This document shows, piece by piece, positions 1-9,061 of a DNA stretch of 50,181 nt. The stretch is from Candidatus Sulfopaludibacter sp. SbA3. GTDB taxonomy: Bacteria; Acidobacteriota; Terriglobia; Bryobacterales; Bryobacteraceae. The position numbers and the translations under genes are program-made. How positions within the stretch are numbered: the stretch's first letter is position 1; every line of letters begins with the position of its first letter. Under the pieces are notes generated by a model, which was given only the letters and a program-made list of their open reading frames with translations, ran no database searches and was not told the DNA's origin. The DNA lies in NCBI GenBank assembly GCA_945860645.1, contig CAMATG010000003.1, forward strand, positions 1 through 50,181. Direction: 5' to 3'.

Positions 1-48
1 TGACCCACAAAAACGCATGCTAGAAGTGGTTATAGGAGGATATTTCCT

Positions 49-699
49 ATGCCATCCATGGACGCTAAATACAAACGTGCCATGCAAGCCAGAATCAACG
101 GAGCCAAGTCCAAGGGCGCCAAAACCGCCGAAGGCCAGCACCGCACCCGGACTGCGTCTCTCCAACACGGCCTCTACGCCACCCCGGACACGCTCCGCCA
201 CACCGTAGACCCCAATCTCTACGAGGATTTCCGCCGCGAAATCCAAGCCGTCTGGGGCGAAGCCAACCGCCACATCACCACCCGCGTCAACCATCTGGTG
301 TCTCTGATGTGGGAGATGGATCGCCTCATCGCCACCCGCCGCCAATACATGGAAGAGATGTTCCAGTTATACGGCGCCAGCGTCAGCGACATCGAAGTCC
401 TGGTCAGCCAAAAAGGCGACATCCTCGAGCGAATCGACGCAAGAATCCGGCGTCTAAATCTGGAAATCTCCAGAATCGAGCGCGACCTCGTCCACCTGAA
501 GAAAAACACGGCCCAGCAAGGACCCTCCCACAAGCCCTTGCAAACAAACACAAAACCATTTTCCACAGGGCCGTGCTACCAGGAAACTCCGGACCAGGAA
601 TCCCCGGAGCCTCGGGTTTCCCCGGTACCCACGCCGGAAATATCCACCGAAGGAAGCTCACAAGCACCCAAAATGCCCGACACGGCCACCAAAATCTAA
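49..699 (+). CDS. Hypothetical protein, acidobacterial KSKGAKTAEG family
   Basis: The product is 216 aa and its function is unknown. A strong Shine-Dalgarno (GGAGGA, 36-41) lies 7 nt before the ATG and fixes the start. The N-terminus is basic (MDAKYKRAMQARINGAKSKG), followed by KTAEGQHR and HGLYAT. I recall this block as a recurrent paralogous family in Solibacter-type genomes, but have not checked it by search. Residues about 60-155 are helix-prone, with Arg/Glu heptad-like spacing and probably a coiled coil (DILERIDARIRRLNLEISR). The last 60 residues are a Pro/Ser/Thr-rich, probably disordered tail. There is no signal peptide, so it is likely cytoplasmic. Because the basic head resembles a nucleic-acid-binding tail, DNA association is possible, but that is inference. 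Confidence 0.75.
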   Translation: MPSMDAKYKRAMQARINGAKSKGAKTAEGQHRTRTASLQHGLYATPDTLRHTVDPNLYEDFRREIQAVWGEANRHITTRVNHLVSLMWEMDRLIATRRQYMEEMFQLYGASVSDIEVLVSQKGDILERIDARIRRLNLEISRIERDLVHLKKNTAQQGPSHKPLQTNTKPFSTGPCYQETPDQESPEPRVSPVPTPEISTEGSSQAPKMPDTATKI

Positions 700-745
700 T
701 CCCAAAACGCCCTGACCACACCCGAAGTGTGCCCAAAATAACCAA

Positions 746-1174
746 ATGCCCGCCAAAGACAAGTTCGTCGACTACTGCATCGACCTCTTCGCCCCCCTCG
801 GCCGCATCGACTCCCGCTACATGTTCGGCGGCTGGTGCCTCTACTGCAACGGCACCGTCTTCGCCTTAATCGCCGACGGCGCCGTCTATCTCAAGGGCGA
901 CGCCAAAAATATCCCCCAGTTCGAAGCCCGCGGCTGCAAACCCTTCCAACCCTTCCCCGACAAACCCGGCACCATGAAGTACTTCCAGGCCCCGCCCGAG
1001 ATCTTCGAGGACCCCGACGCCTGCCAACAATGGGCCACCGGCGCCATCAACGCTGGCTCTCGTCCTTATACTGCTCGAAAATCGCGTCAAACTCCCAGTG
1101 CGCCCCGGCAAAAATCTCCAAAAGCCGCGGATCAAAATGCGCCGGCGAAGTCCTCCCGTCGCCCTCCAAAATAA
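746..1174 (+). CDS. TfoX N-terminal domain protein
   Basis: The product is 142 aa. Residues 1-105 match the TfoX N-terminal domain: a helix (KDKFVDYCIDLFAPLG), the family core SRYMFGGWCLYCNGTVFALI, YLKGD, and the closing GTMKYFQAPPEIFEDPDACQQW. The family is named after the competence regulator TfoX/Sxy, but stand-alone N-domain proteins have no settled function. The first ATG directly precedes the domain. No good ribosome-binding site is visible. The last ~40 residues (Arg/Lys/Pro/Ser-rich) overlap the 3' end of the convergent HD-GYP gene by 128 bp and do not look like family sequence. The true functional protein may be essentially residues 1-105. Confidence 0.75.
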   Translation: MPAKDKFVDYCIDLFAPLGRIDSRYMFGGWCLYCNGTVFALIADGAVYLKGDAKNIPQFEARGCKPFQPFPDKPGTMKYFQAPPEIFEDPDACQQWATGAINAGSRPYTARKSRQTPSAPRQKSPKAADQNAPAKSSRRPPK

Positions 1175-1859
1175 TCCGGCACGTCGACTCATGGTCGATC
1201 CCTCGCTTATAACTCCGCCGGCTCCGTAGCGCATCGTAATGATCGCTCAGCATCACAATCCGCCCCGAAATCGGAATCTGGTCCCCGCTCAACCCGTGCG
1301 GATACCCGCTCCCGTCCCAATGCTCGTGGTGCGTCAACGCAATCTCCCGCGCCATATCCAGCAACCGGGAACTCGACCCCTCCAACAGGCTCGCCCCAAT
1401 CAGAGTGTGCGACTCCATCACCTGCCGGTCCCCGCCGTCGAGCGATCCCCGCTTCCGAATCAAATCGTCCGGAATCGCAATCTTTCCCACATCGTGCATC
1501 GGCGCCGCCCGGAAAATCAGCACCTGATCGTCGTCCGCCCACCCCAAATGCCGGGCCAAGACCTTCGCGTAGTGGCTCACCCGTTGAATGTGCGCTCCCG
1601 TCTCCTGGTCTTTGTAAACCGACGCCCGCGTCAGCCGCAGCACCGTATCGTAATACGCCTCTTCCAGCTCCTGCGAACGCCGCCGCTCCAGCTCCAGCGC
1701 AAACTCCGTGTCAACGCGCGCCGCCCGGCCCAAGGCACGCGCCGCCCTCAGCTCTTTCTTCAAGGACTTCTGGAGTTCTTCCAACTCCCCGATTCGCGCC
1801 ATCGCTTCAGCAAGCGTCGCTGGCGGGTCCTTCAATGCCTTCCCGTTCTCTCTCGCCAT
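1047..1859 (-). CDS. HD-GYP domain protein (probable cyclic-di-GMP phosphodiesterase)
   Basis: The product is 270 aa. Residues 15-70 form a predicted coiled coil (ELEELQKSLKKELRAAR). An HD-GYP domain follows: HD dyad in MHDVGK (residues 122-123) and an intact HHExxDGxGYP motif at 177-187, then GLSGDQIPISGRI. HD-GYP proteins hydrolyse cyclic di-GMP in the cytoplasm with a metal centre, and all the diagnostic residues I can place are present, so activity is likely. No sensory or receiver domain is fused, which means the signal must come through the coiled coil or a partner. It is the last gene of the minus-strand run after lptB, 26 bp downstream, and is probably co-transcribed with it. Confidence 0.85.
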   Translation of the reverse strand: MARENGKALKDPPATLAEAMARIGELEELQKSLKKELRAARALGRAARVDTEFALELERRRSQELEEAYYDTVLRLTRASVYKDQETGAHIQRVSHYAKVLARHLGWADDDQVLIFRAAPMHDVGKIAIPDDLIRKRGSLDGGDRQVMESHTLIGASLLEGSSSRLLDMAREIALTHHEHWDGSGYPHGLSGDQIPISGRIVMLSDHYDALRSRRSYKRGIDHESTCRIILEGDGRTSPAHFDPRLLEIFAGAHWEFDAIFEQYKDESQR

Positions 1860-1885
1860 CTTCGCGTCAAGTCTACACGATTCGA

Positions 1886-2617
1886 CTAGTTCCCTAGCCG
1901 GAAGTTATCTCCCAAATAAATCTTCTTCACTTCTGGATCCTGGCCCAACTCACTCGGCGACCCCGTCCTGAATATTTTCCCATTATTGATGATGTACGCC
2001 CGGTCCGTCACCGCCAGCGTCTCCCGTACGTTATGGTCCGTAATCAGAATCCCGATCCCGCTCCGCTTCAGATCGAAGATGATCCGCTGCAGCTCTATTA
2101 CCTGTATCGGATCAATTCCGGAAAAAGGTTCGTCTAATAGCAAAAAAGATGGCTCGATCACCAGACTCCGCGCGATCTCCGTCCGCCGCCGTTCTCCGCC
2201 CGACAGCATGTACCCCTTCGACCCCCGCACCGTCTCCAACCCCAGCTGTTCCACCAGCCGGTTCATCCGCTCCCGCCGCTGCCGCGCGTCCAACGGTAAC
2301 GTCTCCAGAATCGCCATCAGGTTCTCTTCCACCGTCAGTTTCCGGAAAACGCTCGCCTCCTGCGGCAGATACGAAATCCCCCGCCGTGCCCGCCTGTACA
2401 TCGGCAGGTTCGTGATGTCGTCGCCGTCCACCGTCACCTGCCCCGAATCCGGGCTGATCAGGCCAACGATCATGTAGAAACTCGTGGTCTTCCCCGCGCC
2501 ATTCGGGCCCAACAGCCCAACCACTTCTCCCTGCGCCACGTTCACGGAAACGTTGTCCACCACCTTCCGGCCGCGGTACGACTTCGAGATTTCCTTCGTC
2601 TCCAGAACACGCATCAC
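1886..2617 (-). CDS. lptB: LPS export ABC transporter ATP-binding protein LptB
   Basis: The product is 243 aa, the normal LptB length. The Walker A motif is GPNGAGKT (37-44), the ABC signature LSGGERRR (138-145), Walker B FLLLDEPF (158-165), and the switch histidine lies in [10 protein letters not shown]. The LptB-typical [15 protein letters not shown] segment is present around the Q-loop. LptB powers extraction of lipopolysaccharide from the inner membrane with LptF/LptG and passes it to LptC. The start overlaps the upstream LptC-like stop by 4 nt (ATGA), so the two are translationally coupled. lptF and lptG are not in the window. Confidence 0.93.
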   Translation of the reverse strand: MMRVLETKEISKSYRGRKVVDNVSVNVAQGEVVGLLGPNGAGKTTSFYMIVGLISPDSGQVTVDGDDITNLPMYRRARRGISYLPQEASVFRKLTVEENLMAILETLPLDARQRRERMNRLVEQLGLETVRGSKGYMLSGGERRRTEIARSLVIEPSFLLLDEPFSGIDPIQVIELQRIIFDLKRSGIGILITDHNVRETLAVTDRAYIINNGKIFRTGSPSELGQDPEVKKIYLGDNFRLGN

Positions 2618-4869
2618 TTGGTCTTCTTCTTTCGCTTCAGCCGGCTCTCCGTCGGCTCGCTCTCCGCGCCGTCCACCAGCAACCTATCATTGTCCGCGAA
2701 AAACGTGATCATCTGCCCGCGCGTCGTTCCCTGCACCGAATCGGTGAACACCGGCGTCCCGCCCGTCAGCACAACCTTGCTCTCCGCCACCTCATACACC
2801 GCGTGGTCGCTCTTGCCCGTCCGTGTCTTGTCCGGCGCCGTCTGCAGAATATCAACCTTCCCATCCGCATTCGCCCGCTGCAACGAGTTCCCCTCGTCCT
2901 GCGGCGTCTTCGGATCGTCCTTGGTGAACCAAGCCCGCAGCTCTTCGCTCTTCACCTTCAACTCCCCGCGAATCAGCGACACCCCGCCCCGGTAATAGGC
3001 GACTTTCTCGGCGTCTTTATAATCCATCTCCGGCGCCCGCACCAGCGTGAACAACTGCGCCACCGGCCCCTTCGCCCCCGCCTTCGGCCGCTCCCGCGTC
3101 TGCGTGAACACCTTCCCGCTCGCCTGCAAAACTTGTGCCTTCCGGTCGATCGTAATCGTCTCGGCTTCCACCTTATCGGCGCCCTGCCACAACATCGCCC
3201 CGCCCTCGTACCGGATCCAGGTGTTCTGCTTCTGCGTGGTCATCTTCGCCGCCCGCGCCTGAATCGTCTCGCTCGAATCAATCAGCGACGACTTCGGCTT
3301 GTTCGTCTTCTTCTCCGGCAGCCGCGTCGAAACCACGCGATCGGTCGCCACCATATCGCCCGTCTTCTGGTCCAGCTCAATCACCGCCGCGTCCGTCGAC
3401 CCGGTCGGATCCCAGATCCGGGCCGTGCCCTGCAGCGTGATGTGCTCGGTGGCCTGCTGCAACTTCGCATGGTCCGCCTTCGCCCGCCGATCACCTTCCT
3501 CGTACTGGAAGTTCGTCCACTGTTCCAGCTGGCTCATATCCCCCGTCTTCGGGTCGAACGTTGCCAACAGATCCTCCGACGAAGTCTTCGAATCCGGATT
3601 CACCGGCTTGCCCTTCTCCGCCGGCTTGCCCTTGGTCAACGTCGTCACCTTCGACGCCCGGAACTTCTCCAGCTGATTCTTCGGCCCGTAGTTGATCCAG
3701 AACCGCTCGCCGTTCATCTTCCGGTAGCGCTCCGTGGCCAGCTTCGGTAGGAACTCGATCTCCCCCGGCGTCTGCGTGACAACGGTGTCAATCTCCTCGC
3801 CACCGGGCTTCATCGCCAGCTCCACAATGTCGGAGCGCATAATCCGCGTCGCGGTCTTCGGCGGCACGGATTCAACCGTCGTGGCGCCACGCGCGAGAGC
3901 CTTCTTCAAAACCGATTCGCCCTGCGGCGTCTCAAAGTCCATGTCCACGTGCTGCGCCGTCACCGTCGTCCGCCCGGCATCGGAAGTGTTCACCAGCCGC
4001 GCGTTCCGCTCGCCCTCAATCCGGTTAATCGTGTTCTTATCCGCAAACCGCATCACCAAATGATCCGCGGCGTATTCTAAAATCCGCTTCGGCTGCTTGT
4101 CCTCGCCCTTGGCGTTCTCAGCCTCAACAAGGTCAATCTCGCCCTCCGCCAGCGTCACCACCGACGCCCCGGCATTCAGCGTCAGCGTTTCCCGCGTCAA
4201 CCGCGACCACTGCTTCAAATAGATCTTCGATTCCTGTTCCCGGTACGACAGCGCCCCAGCGGCGATCTTCATCGTCTTCTTGCCCTTCGTCCAAGCGAGG
4301 TCGACGTCCTTGTGCATCTGCAACTCGCGCAGCGCCGGATCATACGTCGCGCCAACGGCCGAACCGCGCGAGTTCTCAAACTCAAACTCCGCCTTGCGGT
4401 CCGTGTTCACCTTGCCCGTTTGCGTGCTGTAGGTCACCCCGGAAGTCTTGATATGGACCAGCCTGTTCTTGGCCTCCGGATCGGACTTGAAGCCCATGGT
4501 CATGTTGACCTCGCCATCGGCGAACATCACGCCATCTTCGGTCCGCAGCTCGGCCTTATCGGATTGGATCAAGTCGTACGCCGAATCGTCTTTGTGAAAA
4601 ACCTTCACTTCAACAAACTTCAAGTCCACGCGGGGCGGATCGGAGTGCTGGGAGAACTCCTTCGCCTTCACCTCGGCGATGGTCTTGTCTCCGGAGGTCT
4701 GCGTCCACACCCAACCGCCATCGGCGCGTGCCTGCAACCCATCCGGGAGAGAGGGGGGACGTTTCGGAGCGGCTTTGGTTTGTGCGGCTTTCTGCTGTTG
4801 GAACACCCAGCCAACGGCAGCGGCCAAAGCCAGGCAGCACACCAGCAGGAGCCACCCTGTGCGGCGCAT
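2614..4869 (-). CDS. Large LptC/LptA-like LPS transport protein
   Basis: The product is 751 aa, far longer than LptC (~190 aa) or LptA (~185 aa) alone. The N-terminus is a single membrane anchor ([19 protein letters not shown]). Residues about 60-200 look like LptC ([38 protein letters not shown]). The remainder has repeated OstA/LptA-type beta-strand units ([70 protein letters not shown]). It would act as a periplasmic bridge for LPS, anchored in the inner membrane. Direct coupling to lptB supports the assignment. No separate lptA lies next to it. The start is 27 bp from the divergent DinB-like gene. Confidence 0.82.
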   Translation of the reverse strand: MRRTGWLLLVCCLALAAAVGWVFQQQKAAQTKAAPKRPPSLPDGLQARADGGWVWTQTSGDKTIAEVKAKEFSQHSDPPRVDLKFVEVKVFHKDDSAYDLIQSDKAELRTEDGVMFADGEVNMTMGFKSDPEAKNRLVHIKTSGVTYSTQTGKVNTDRKAEFEFENSRGSAVGATYDPALRELQMHKDVDLAWTKGKKTMKIAAGALSYREQESKIYLKQWSRLTRETLTLNAGASVVTLAEGEIDLVEAENAKGEDKQPKRILEYAADHLVMRFADKNTINRIEGERNARLVNTSDAGRTTVTAQHVDMDFETPQGESVLKKALARGATTVESVPPKTATRIMRSDIVELAMKPGGEEIDTVVTQTPGEIEFLPKLATERYRKMNGERFWINYGPKNQLEKFRASKVTTLTKGKPAEKGKPVNPDSKTSSEDLLATFDPKTGDMSQLEQWTNFQYEEGDRRAKADHAKLQQATEHITLQGTARIWDPTGSTDAAVIELDQKTGDMVATDRVVSTRLPEKKTNKPKSSLIDSSETIQARAAKMTTQKQNTWIRYEGGAMLWQGADKVEAETITIDRKAQVLQASGKVFTQTRERPKAGAKGPVAQLFTLVRAPEMDYKDAEKVAYYRGGVSLIRGELKVKSEELRAWFTKDDPKTPQDEGNSLQRANADGKVDILQTAPDKTRTGKSDHAVYEVAESKVVLTGGTPVFTDSVQGTTRGQMITFFADNDRLLVDGAESEPTESRLKRKKKTK

Positions 4870-4896
4870 GAACCTTCAGGGTACCATCGGGCATAT

Positions 4897-5379
4897 ATGT
4901 ACCGGACGATCGCGGACTTTACACAAGACTTCGCCTACGAACGCGGCATGACCCGCAAGCTCTTCGATAACCTGACGCCCGCCAGTCTGGCGCAGCCCGT
5001 CAGCCCCGGTGGCCGCACGCTGGGCACGCTCGCCCGGCACATCATCCATACCTTGGTGGAGATGCCCGGCGTAGCCGCCATCACGGTGGAGGCGGTGCCG
5101 GAAGAAGGCACGCTGGGCGAGCAGTACAGCGCCACGGCCGAGAGGCTGAACGACGCCATCGCGGCCCAGTGGACCGACGCCGGTCTGGCGGAGGAAGTGC
5201 CCATGTACGGCGGCGAGATGTGGAAGCGCTCCCAAGTCCTGAACGCCCTGGTGAAGCACGAAGTGCACCACCGCGCGCAGATGACGGTGCTGATGCGCCA
5301 GGCCAGCCTCCTCGTCCCCGGCATCTACGGCCCTGCCGCGGAAGAGTGGGAAGCAATGGGCCTCCCGCCCCACCCGTAG
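4897..5379 (+). CDS. DinB family protein
   Basis: The product is 160 aa, the usual DinB-superfamily size. It is a four-helix-bundle protein with a putative metal triad: His in ARHIIHTLVEM (about residues 48 and 51) and His121/His125 in KHEVHHRAQM. I chose the ATG at 4897 because it opens directly into the first DinB helix (MYRTIADFTQDFAYERG). The reading frame stays open further upstream only across the divergent lptC-like start. DinB-like proteins include mycothiol- and bacillithiol-dependent enzymes and many members of unknown substrate. The C-terminus PGIYGPAAEEWEAMG is typical of the family. Confidence 0.75.
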   Translation: MYRTIADFTQDFAYERGMTRKLFDNLTPASLAQPVSPGGRTLGTLARHIIHTLVEMPGVAAITVEAVPEEGTLGEQYSATAERLNDAIAAQWTDAGLAEEVPMYGGEMWKRSQVLNALVKHEVHHRAQMTVLMRQASLLVPGIYGPAAEEWEAMGLPPHP

Positions 5380-5394
5380 AAACGGAGCTTTGAA

Positions 5395-5973
5395 ATGCCG
5401 GATTTGGAAATCTCCTACGAAGCGAATGGTAGCCAACTCGTCGCGCGGATGACATGTACTGGACCTCCGCCTATGACACGCAGCAACAATCGTGGCTGGT
5501 ATGGAAAGTCGCGCTGGATTGACTGGCGCTGTAACTGGAGATTGAGTGTTGACGCAAGCTTCCTTGCGGATGCTCTCTCCCCGAACCAGGGCAACAGCCG
5601 AATGGAAGAAGTAGCGCGGGTTGAGTGCCAGCCCCTTGACGATACGTGCGCTACCATCTTCCTCGAACACGAGACACTCGAGATTCGCTTCGACATTCCA
5701 GACTGCATTGTGGAGTTTAACGAAGGTGGCTGGGGCTGCAACACGGTTGTCCCTGTGGCCTTCCGCGGAGATCCATATACACTGCGACCCCGTCTCCTTA
5801 CGCACCCTCCGGATGCGCATTCAACACTTCGAAGATCCGAGACTGGAATAGATTTTCTGTATGGCTCCGCGACTACCACGTTCGAAGTCGGCCACCTGGC
5901 TTACACAGAGAAACATCTGGAGGTCCTGCGAAAACGACAGCAATTTCTTGACTGGTGTCGTGGCAACGGATAA
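5395..5973 (+). CDS. Hypothetical protein
   Basis: The product is 192 aa and I do not recognise the family. The start has a modest ribosome-binding site (GGAG at 5384-5387), 15 bp after the DinB-like stop. The protein is rich in Trp and Cys and has several probable beta strands (CATIFLEHETLEIRFDIP, GIDFLYGSATTTFEVG), but no signal peptide or membrane span. Base composition is visibly less GC-rich than its neighbours, which may indicate later acquisition. A 154-aa frame runs on the opposite strand across the same bases, but the plus-strand frame has the better start and a more protein-like composition. Confidence 0.5.
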   Translation: MPDLEISYEANGSQLVARMTCTGPPPMTRSNNRGWYGKSRWIDWRCNWRLSVDASFLADALSPNQGNSRMEEVARVECQPLDDTCATIFLEHETLEIRFDIPDCIVEFNEGGWGCNTVVPVAFRGDPYTLRPRLLTHPPDAHSTLRRSETGIDFLYGSATTTFEVGHLAYTEKHLEVLRKRQQFLDWCRGNG

Positions 5974-6053
5974 TCTCATTTTCGCGCCATTCCTGAAAGC
6001 CTCTTTCTAAACCCCGCCTACCTCCGCGCGTTGGCTGTGTTGTCATAAATCCT

Positions 6054-7691
6054 ATGACCTGGCGCGCACTTCTCTTCCTTCCCATGCTCTGTCTGGCGCA
6101 GCCTGCCAGACAGCCGTTCCCTGTCGTTGAAACCGGTATCCCCGAACTTCGCGCCGCCCTTGCCGCCGGCCGCACTACTTCCCGCGAACTCGTCACCCAA
6201 TACCTGACGCGCATCGCGCTCTACGAAAACAAGCTCCACGCCGTCATCACGGTGAACCCCAAGGTCCTCGAAGAGGCCGATGAACGCGATCGCGAACGCG
6301 CCCAGGGCCGCGCGCGGGGGCCGCTTCACGGCATCCCCATCGCGCTCAAGGACAACATCCTCACTCGCGGCATCGTTACCACCGGTGGCGCGCTGGCGTT
6401 CGATAATTACCTGCCGCCCTACGACGCCACGCTCGTCAAAAACCTGCGCGACGCCGGGGCCATTATCATCGCCAAAACCACGCTCACCGAACTCGCCAAC
6501 TGGACCGCCGGCGCGCCATCACCGATGATCGGCAACTTCAACGCCGTGCGCGGCTTCGCCTACAACCCCTATGACCCTCGGCGCGATCCGCGCCCCGGCA
6601 TCAATAACGACGGGCGTCCCGTGTTGGGCACCAGCGGCTCCAGCTCCGGCGCCGGCACCGCTGTTAGCTTCTGGGCCGCCAACGTGGGCACGGAAACCTC
6701 GGGCTCCATTCTGAGCCCGGCCAACCAGAATATGCTGGCCGCCATCAAGCCCACCGTGGGCCGCGTCAGCCGGTATGGCGTCATCCCCATCACCGCCGAT
6801 CAGGACACCGCCGGCCCCATGGCGCGCACCGTGACCGACGCCGCCATTCTTCTGGGCGCACTGGAAGGCGCCGCCGCCGACGCGAAGGACCCCGCCACCA
6901 CCAAGTGCACCCCGCCCGCCAATCGCGACTACACCAAATTCCTAAAGAAAGACGGGCTGAAGGGCGCGCGCATCGGCGTGCCTCGCGCCTATTATTACGT
7001 GGGCCTGAGCGCCGAGGAGCAGCGGCTGATGACGGAGGCCATCGACGTGCTGAAGGCGCAGGGTGCTGAAATCATCGACCCCGCCGACATCCCCAACATC
7101 ACCGCTGTGAACGAATGGGGCGTCTGCGGCGGCGCCAATAACGGCCGGGGCCGGAACGCCAACTGCTCCATCGCCTTCGCCTATGGCATGAAGCGGGATT
7201 TCAATATCTTCCTGGCCTCCCTTGGCGCCACCGCGCCGGTGAAGACGCTGACCGAGTTGCGCGAATGGAACGTGCGGAACACGGGCGCGGGCGCCATTCG
7301 CTTCGGCCAGTCGCGGCTGGACATCTCCGACGAGATGGACTTGGTGGGCGACCGCGCGCGCTACGCGGTCGACCGGGCGAAGGACATCGAACTGGCGGGC
7401 ACGAATGGCATCGACGCGGTAATGAAAGAGCACCGGCTGGACGCGTTGCTGTTCCCGTCGGCCAGCAGCGCTTCCATCGCTGCGAGGCCCGGCTACCCGA
7501 CGGTGATGGTGCCGTTTGGGTTCGTGCCGAACACGTTGATGCCTCCTCCTCCGGCGGGCTTTGAGCCGCAGCCGTCGCCGTTCACGGTTTCGTTCACCGC
7601 GGGCGCGTGCAGCGAGCCGAAGTTGATTGAGCTGGGCTTTAGCTTCGAGCAGGCCACGAAGCGGCGTGTGCCGCCGCCGCTGTTTCCGTAG
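6054..7691 (+). CDS. Secreted amidase (amidase signature family)
   Basis: The product is 545 aa. The N-terminus is a signal peptide (TWRALLFLPMLCLAQPA). The amidase-signature Ser-cisSer-Lys triad is visible: Lys in GIPIALKDNI, the first Ser in the signature loop TSGSSSGAGTAVS, and the second in GTETSGSI. These enzymes hydrolyse amide bonds, with widely varying substrates. The start ATG lacks an evident Shine-Dalgarno. The length matches secreted homologues annotated as amidases or glutamyl-tRNA amidotransferase-like proteins. Secretion argues against a role in tRNA amidation, since GatA is cytoplasmic. The stop is 9 bp before the next gene, so both are likely in one transcript. Confidence 0.88.
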   Translation: MTWRALLFLPMLCLAQPARQPFPVVETGIPELRAALAAGRTTSRELVTQYLTRIALYENKLHAVITVNPKVLEEADERDRERAQGRARGPLHGIPIALKDNILTRGIVTTGGALAFDNYLPPYDATLVKNLRDAGAIIIAKTTLTELANWTAGAPSPMIGNFNAVRGFAYNPYDPRRDPRPGINNDGRPVLGTSGSSSGAGTAVSFWAANVGTETSGSILSPANQNMLAAIKPTVGRVSRYGVIPITADQDTAGPMARTVTDAAILLGALEGAAADAKDPATTKCTPPANRDYTKFLKKDGLKGARIGVPRAYYYVGLSAEEQRLMTEAIDVLKAQGAEIIDPADIPNITAVNEWGVCGGANNGRGRNANCSIAFAYGMKRDFNIFLASLGATAPVKTLTELREWNVRNTGAGAIRFGQSRLDISDEMDLVGDRARYAVDRAKDIELAGTNGIDAVMKEHRLDALLFPSASSASIAARPGYPTVMVPFGFVPNTLMPPPPAGFEPQPSPFTVSFTAGACSEPKLIELGFSFEQATKRRVPPPLFP

Positions 7692-7700
7692 GAGGGGCGC

Positions 7701-8582
7701 ATGACGCTGTGGACCGGGGAGCGTTGGAGCTACGACTGGTTCGACGACGCCACACCCGAGCAGATCGGGTGTGGCGAGCTGCTGGCGTGCATCGATCCGG
7801 AGCGGGTGCTGCGCGAGTCTCGCGAGCTGTTGGCGGCTGGTGCGGACGCTATCTCCACGATCACGTTCGGCGCGGTGGCGGCGGTGATGGAGGAGTACGG
7901 GTTGGCCGCGCGCGCGGCGGAGGCGAACTACGAGAACGCGCGGTTGGCGCGGATGGCGTGCGATGAGTTCTCCACGCCGGCGCGGCCTCGAAAGGTGCTG
8001 GGCGGAATGGGGCCGACGCTGCATCTGTTGTCGCTGTTTGGCGGGGGCGCGGAGCGTGCCGCACAGATGGAGGCGGAGTATCGCGTGCAGGCCGAGGCTC
8101 TAGTGCGGGGCGGGGTGGACGTGTTGCACCTGGAGAGCTGCATGGACCGGGAGAACATGCGGGCCGCGATGCGGGCGATCGCGTCGTTGGGCGTGGCGGT
8201 GCCGGTGTGCATTACGGGGCAGTTTGAGGAGATGGGCTCGATGCTCGATGGCGCAACGCCGGTTGCGTTCTACGACTGCGCGCGGGACCTCGGGGCGACG
8301 TGGGTTGGGGTGACGGGCCACTTGGGTCCGGCACTGCGGGCGTTGCAGGAGTTGGAGGAGGCGGGGCGGACGCCAGACGCTGTTCTGCCGGCGGTGTTCT
8401 GGCCGGGGTCGGAGATTGGCTGGATGGAGACGGTGGAGACTCTGTTGGCCGGATTGGCGCCGGTGATCGCGGCCGGGCGGGTTCCTATTGTGGGCGTGGG
8501 CCGGGTGCCGCGCGTGGATTTTGTGGCTGCGCTAGCGGCGCAGGTGGATCATGCGGGTTCCTCGTTGCGTGTGACCAGGTAA
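7701..8582 (+). CDS. Homocysteine S-methyltransferase-like protein lacking zinc cysteines
   Basis: The product is 293 aa with the TIM-barrel layout of homocysteine S-methyltransferases: GADAISTITFGA corresponds to the family's GAD..TNTF strand, VLGGMGPT to its GP(T) strand, and GVDVLHLESCMD to the late strand before the active site. In active enzymes, Zn ligands sit in a GxNC segment and a C-terminal GGCCGT segment. Here these read VGVTGHLGP and PIVGVGRVPRVDF, with no cysteine. The N-terminal DGAMGT motif is also absent. It may bind another substrate or be non-catalytic. An AGGAGG site in the 9-bp gap after the amidase gene suggests an operon. The tail overlaps the convergent gene by 34 bp. 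Confidence 0.7.
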   Translation: MTLWTGERWSYDWFDDATPEQIGCGELLACIDPERVLRESRELLAAGADAISTITFGAVAAVMEEYGLAARAAEANYENARLARMACDEFSTPARPRKVLGGMGPTLHLLSLFGGGAERAAQMEAEYRVQAEALVRGGVDVLHLESCMDRENMRAAMRAIASLGVAVPVCITGQFEEMGSMLDGATPVAFYDCARDLGATWVGVTGHLGPALRALQELEEAGRTPDAVLPAVFWPGSEIGWMETVETLLAGLAPVIAAGRVPIVGVGRVPRVDFVAALAAQVDHAGSSLRVTR

Positions 8583-9061
8583 GCTCGGCCCTCGCCGGCG
8601 GCGATGTAGGCGCGGGGCCGCATCCAGGCGATCTGGGTCCACAGTAGATCGGTGATGTCTTTCATTGCGTCCGTGGCGGAGAGGCGGAAGCCGAGAAAAT
8701 TCACGAAGCGGAAGACGCGTTCCGGGCCGACGCTGGCTTCGAACACGTTTTCTTCGCAGAGGGGGCTTAGGGTGATTGGGTCGTCGAAGATGTAGGCCTC
8801 TGGGAACCGGTACTGGCCGTCGCAGCAGCCTCCGCTGAACAACGCCGGGCGCAGCTCTTCGGCGGTTTCGATGCGGGGCGTGTAGAGGATGCCGCCATCG
8901 GCGCGCCAGCCGTTGGGGAGTGGGAATTGAAATGGGCTGTCCGTTGCCGTGATGGCGAGATAGAGACCTTCGACGACGTGCGGATTGGCGGCGAGGAGCG
9001 CGGCCATGTCGCCTTCGTGCTCCTGCCAGGTGTAGCCATCGCGGGTGCCGGTGGCGGTCAT
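8549..9061 (-). CDS. Hypothetical protein
   Basis: The product is 170 aa and I do not recognise the family. No signal peptide or membrane span is seen. It is acidic and rich in aromatic residues, with a Cys-Cys pair (FSGGCCDGQYRFP) and FRFVNFLGFRL. Its start overlaps the stop of the M48-like gene by 4 nt (ATGA at 9058-9061), so the two are translationally coupled and may be functionally linked. The 3' end overlaps the convergent methyltransferase-like gene. Confidence 0.6.
   Translation of the reverse strand: MTATGTRDGYTWQEHEGDMAALLAANPHVVEGLYLAITATDSPFQFPLPNGWRADGGILYTPRIETAEELRPALFSGGCCDGQYRFPEAYIFDDPITLSPLCEENVFEASVGPERVFRFVNFLGFRLSATDAMKDITDLLWTQIAWMRPRAYIAAGEGRAYLVTRNEEPA

Noticed and set aside
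4876-5820. 314-codon minus-strand frame over the DinB-like and hypothetical genes
   Set aside because: His/Arg/Ala-rich shadow without a plausible start or family pattern.
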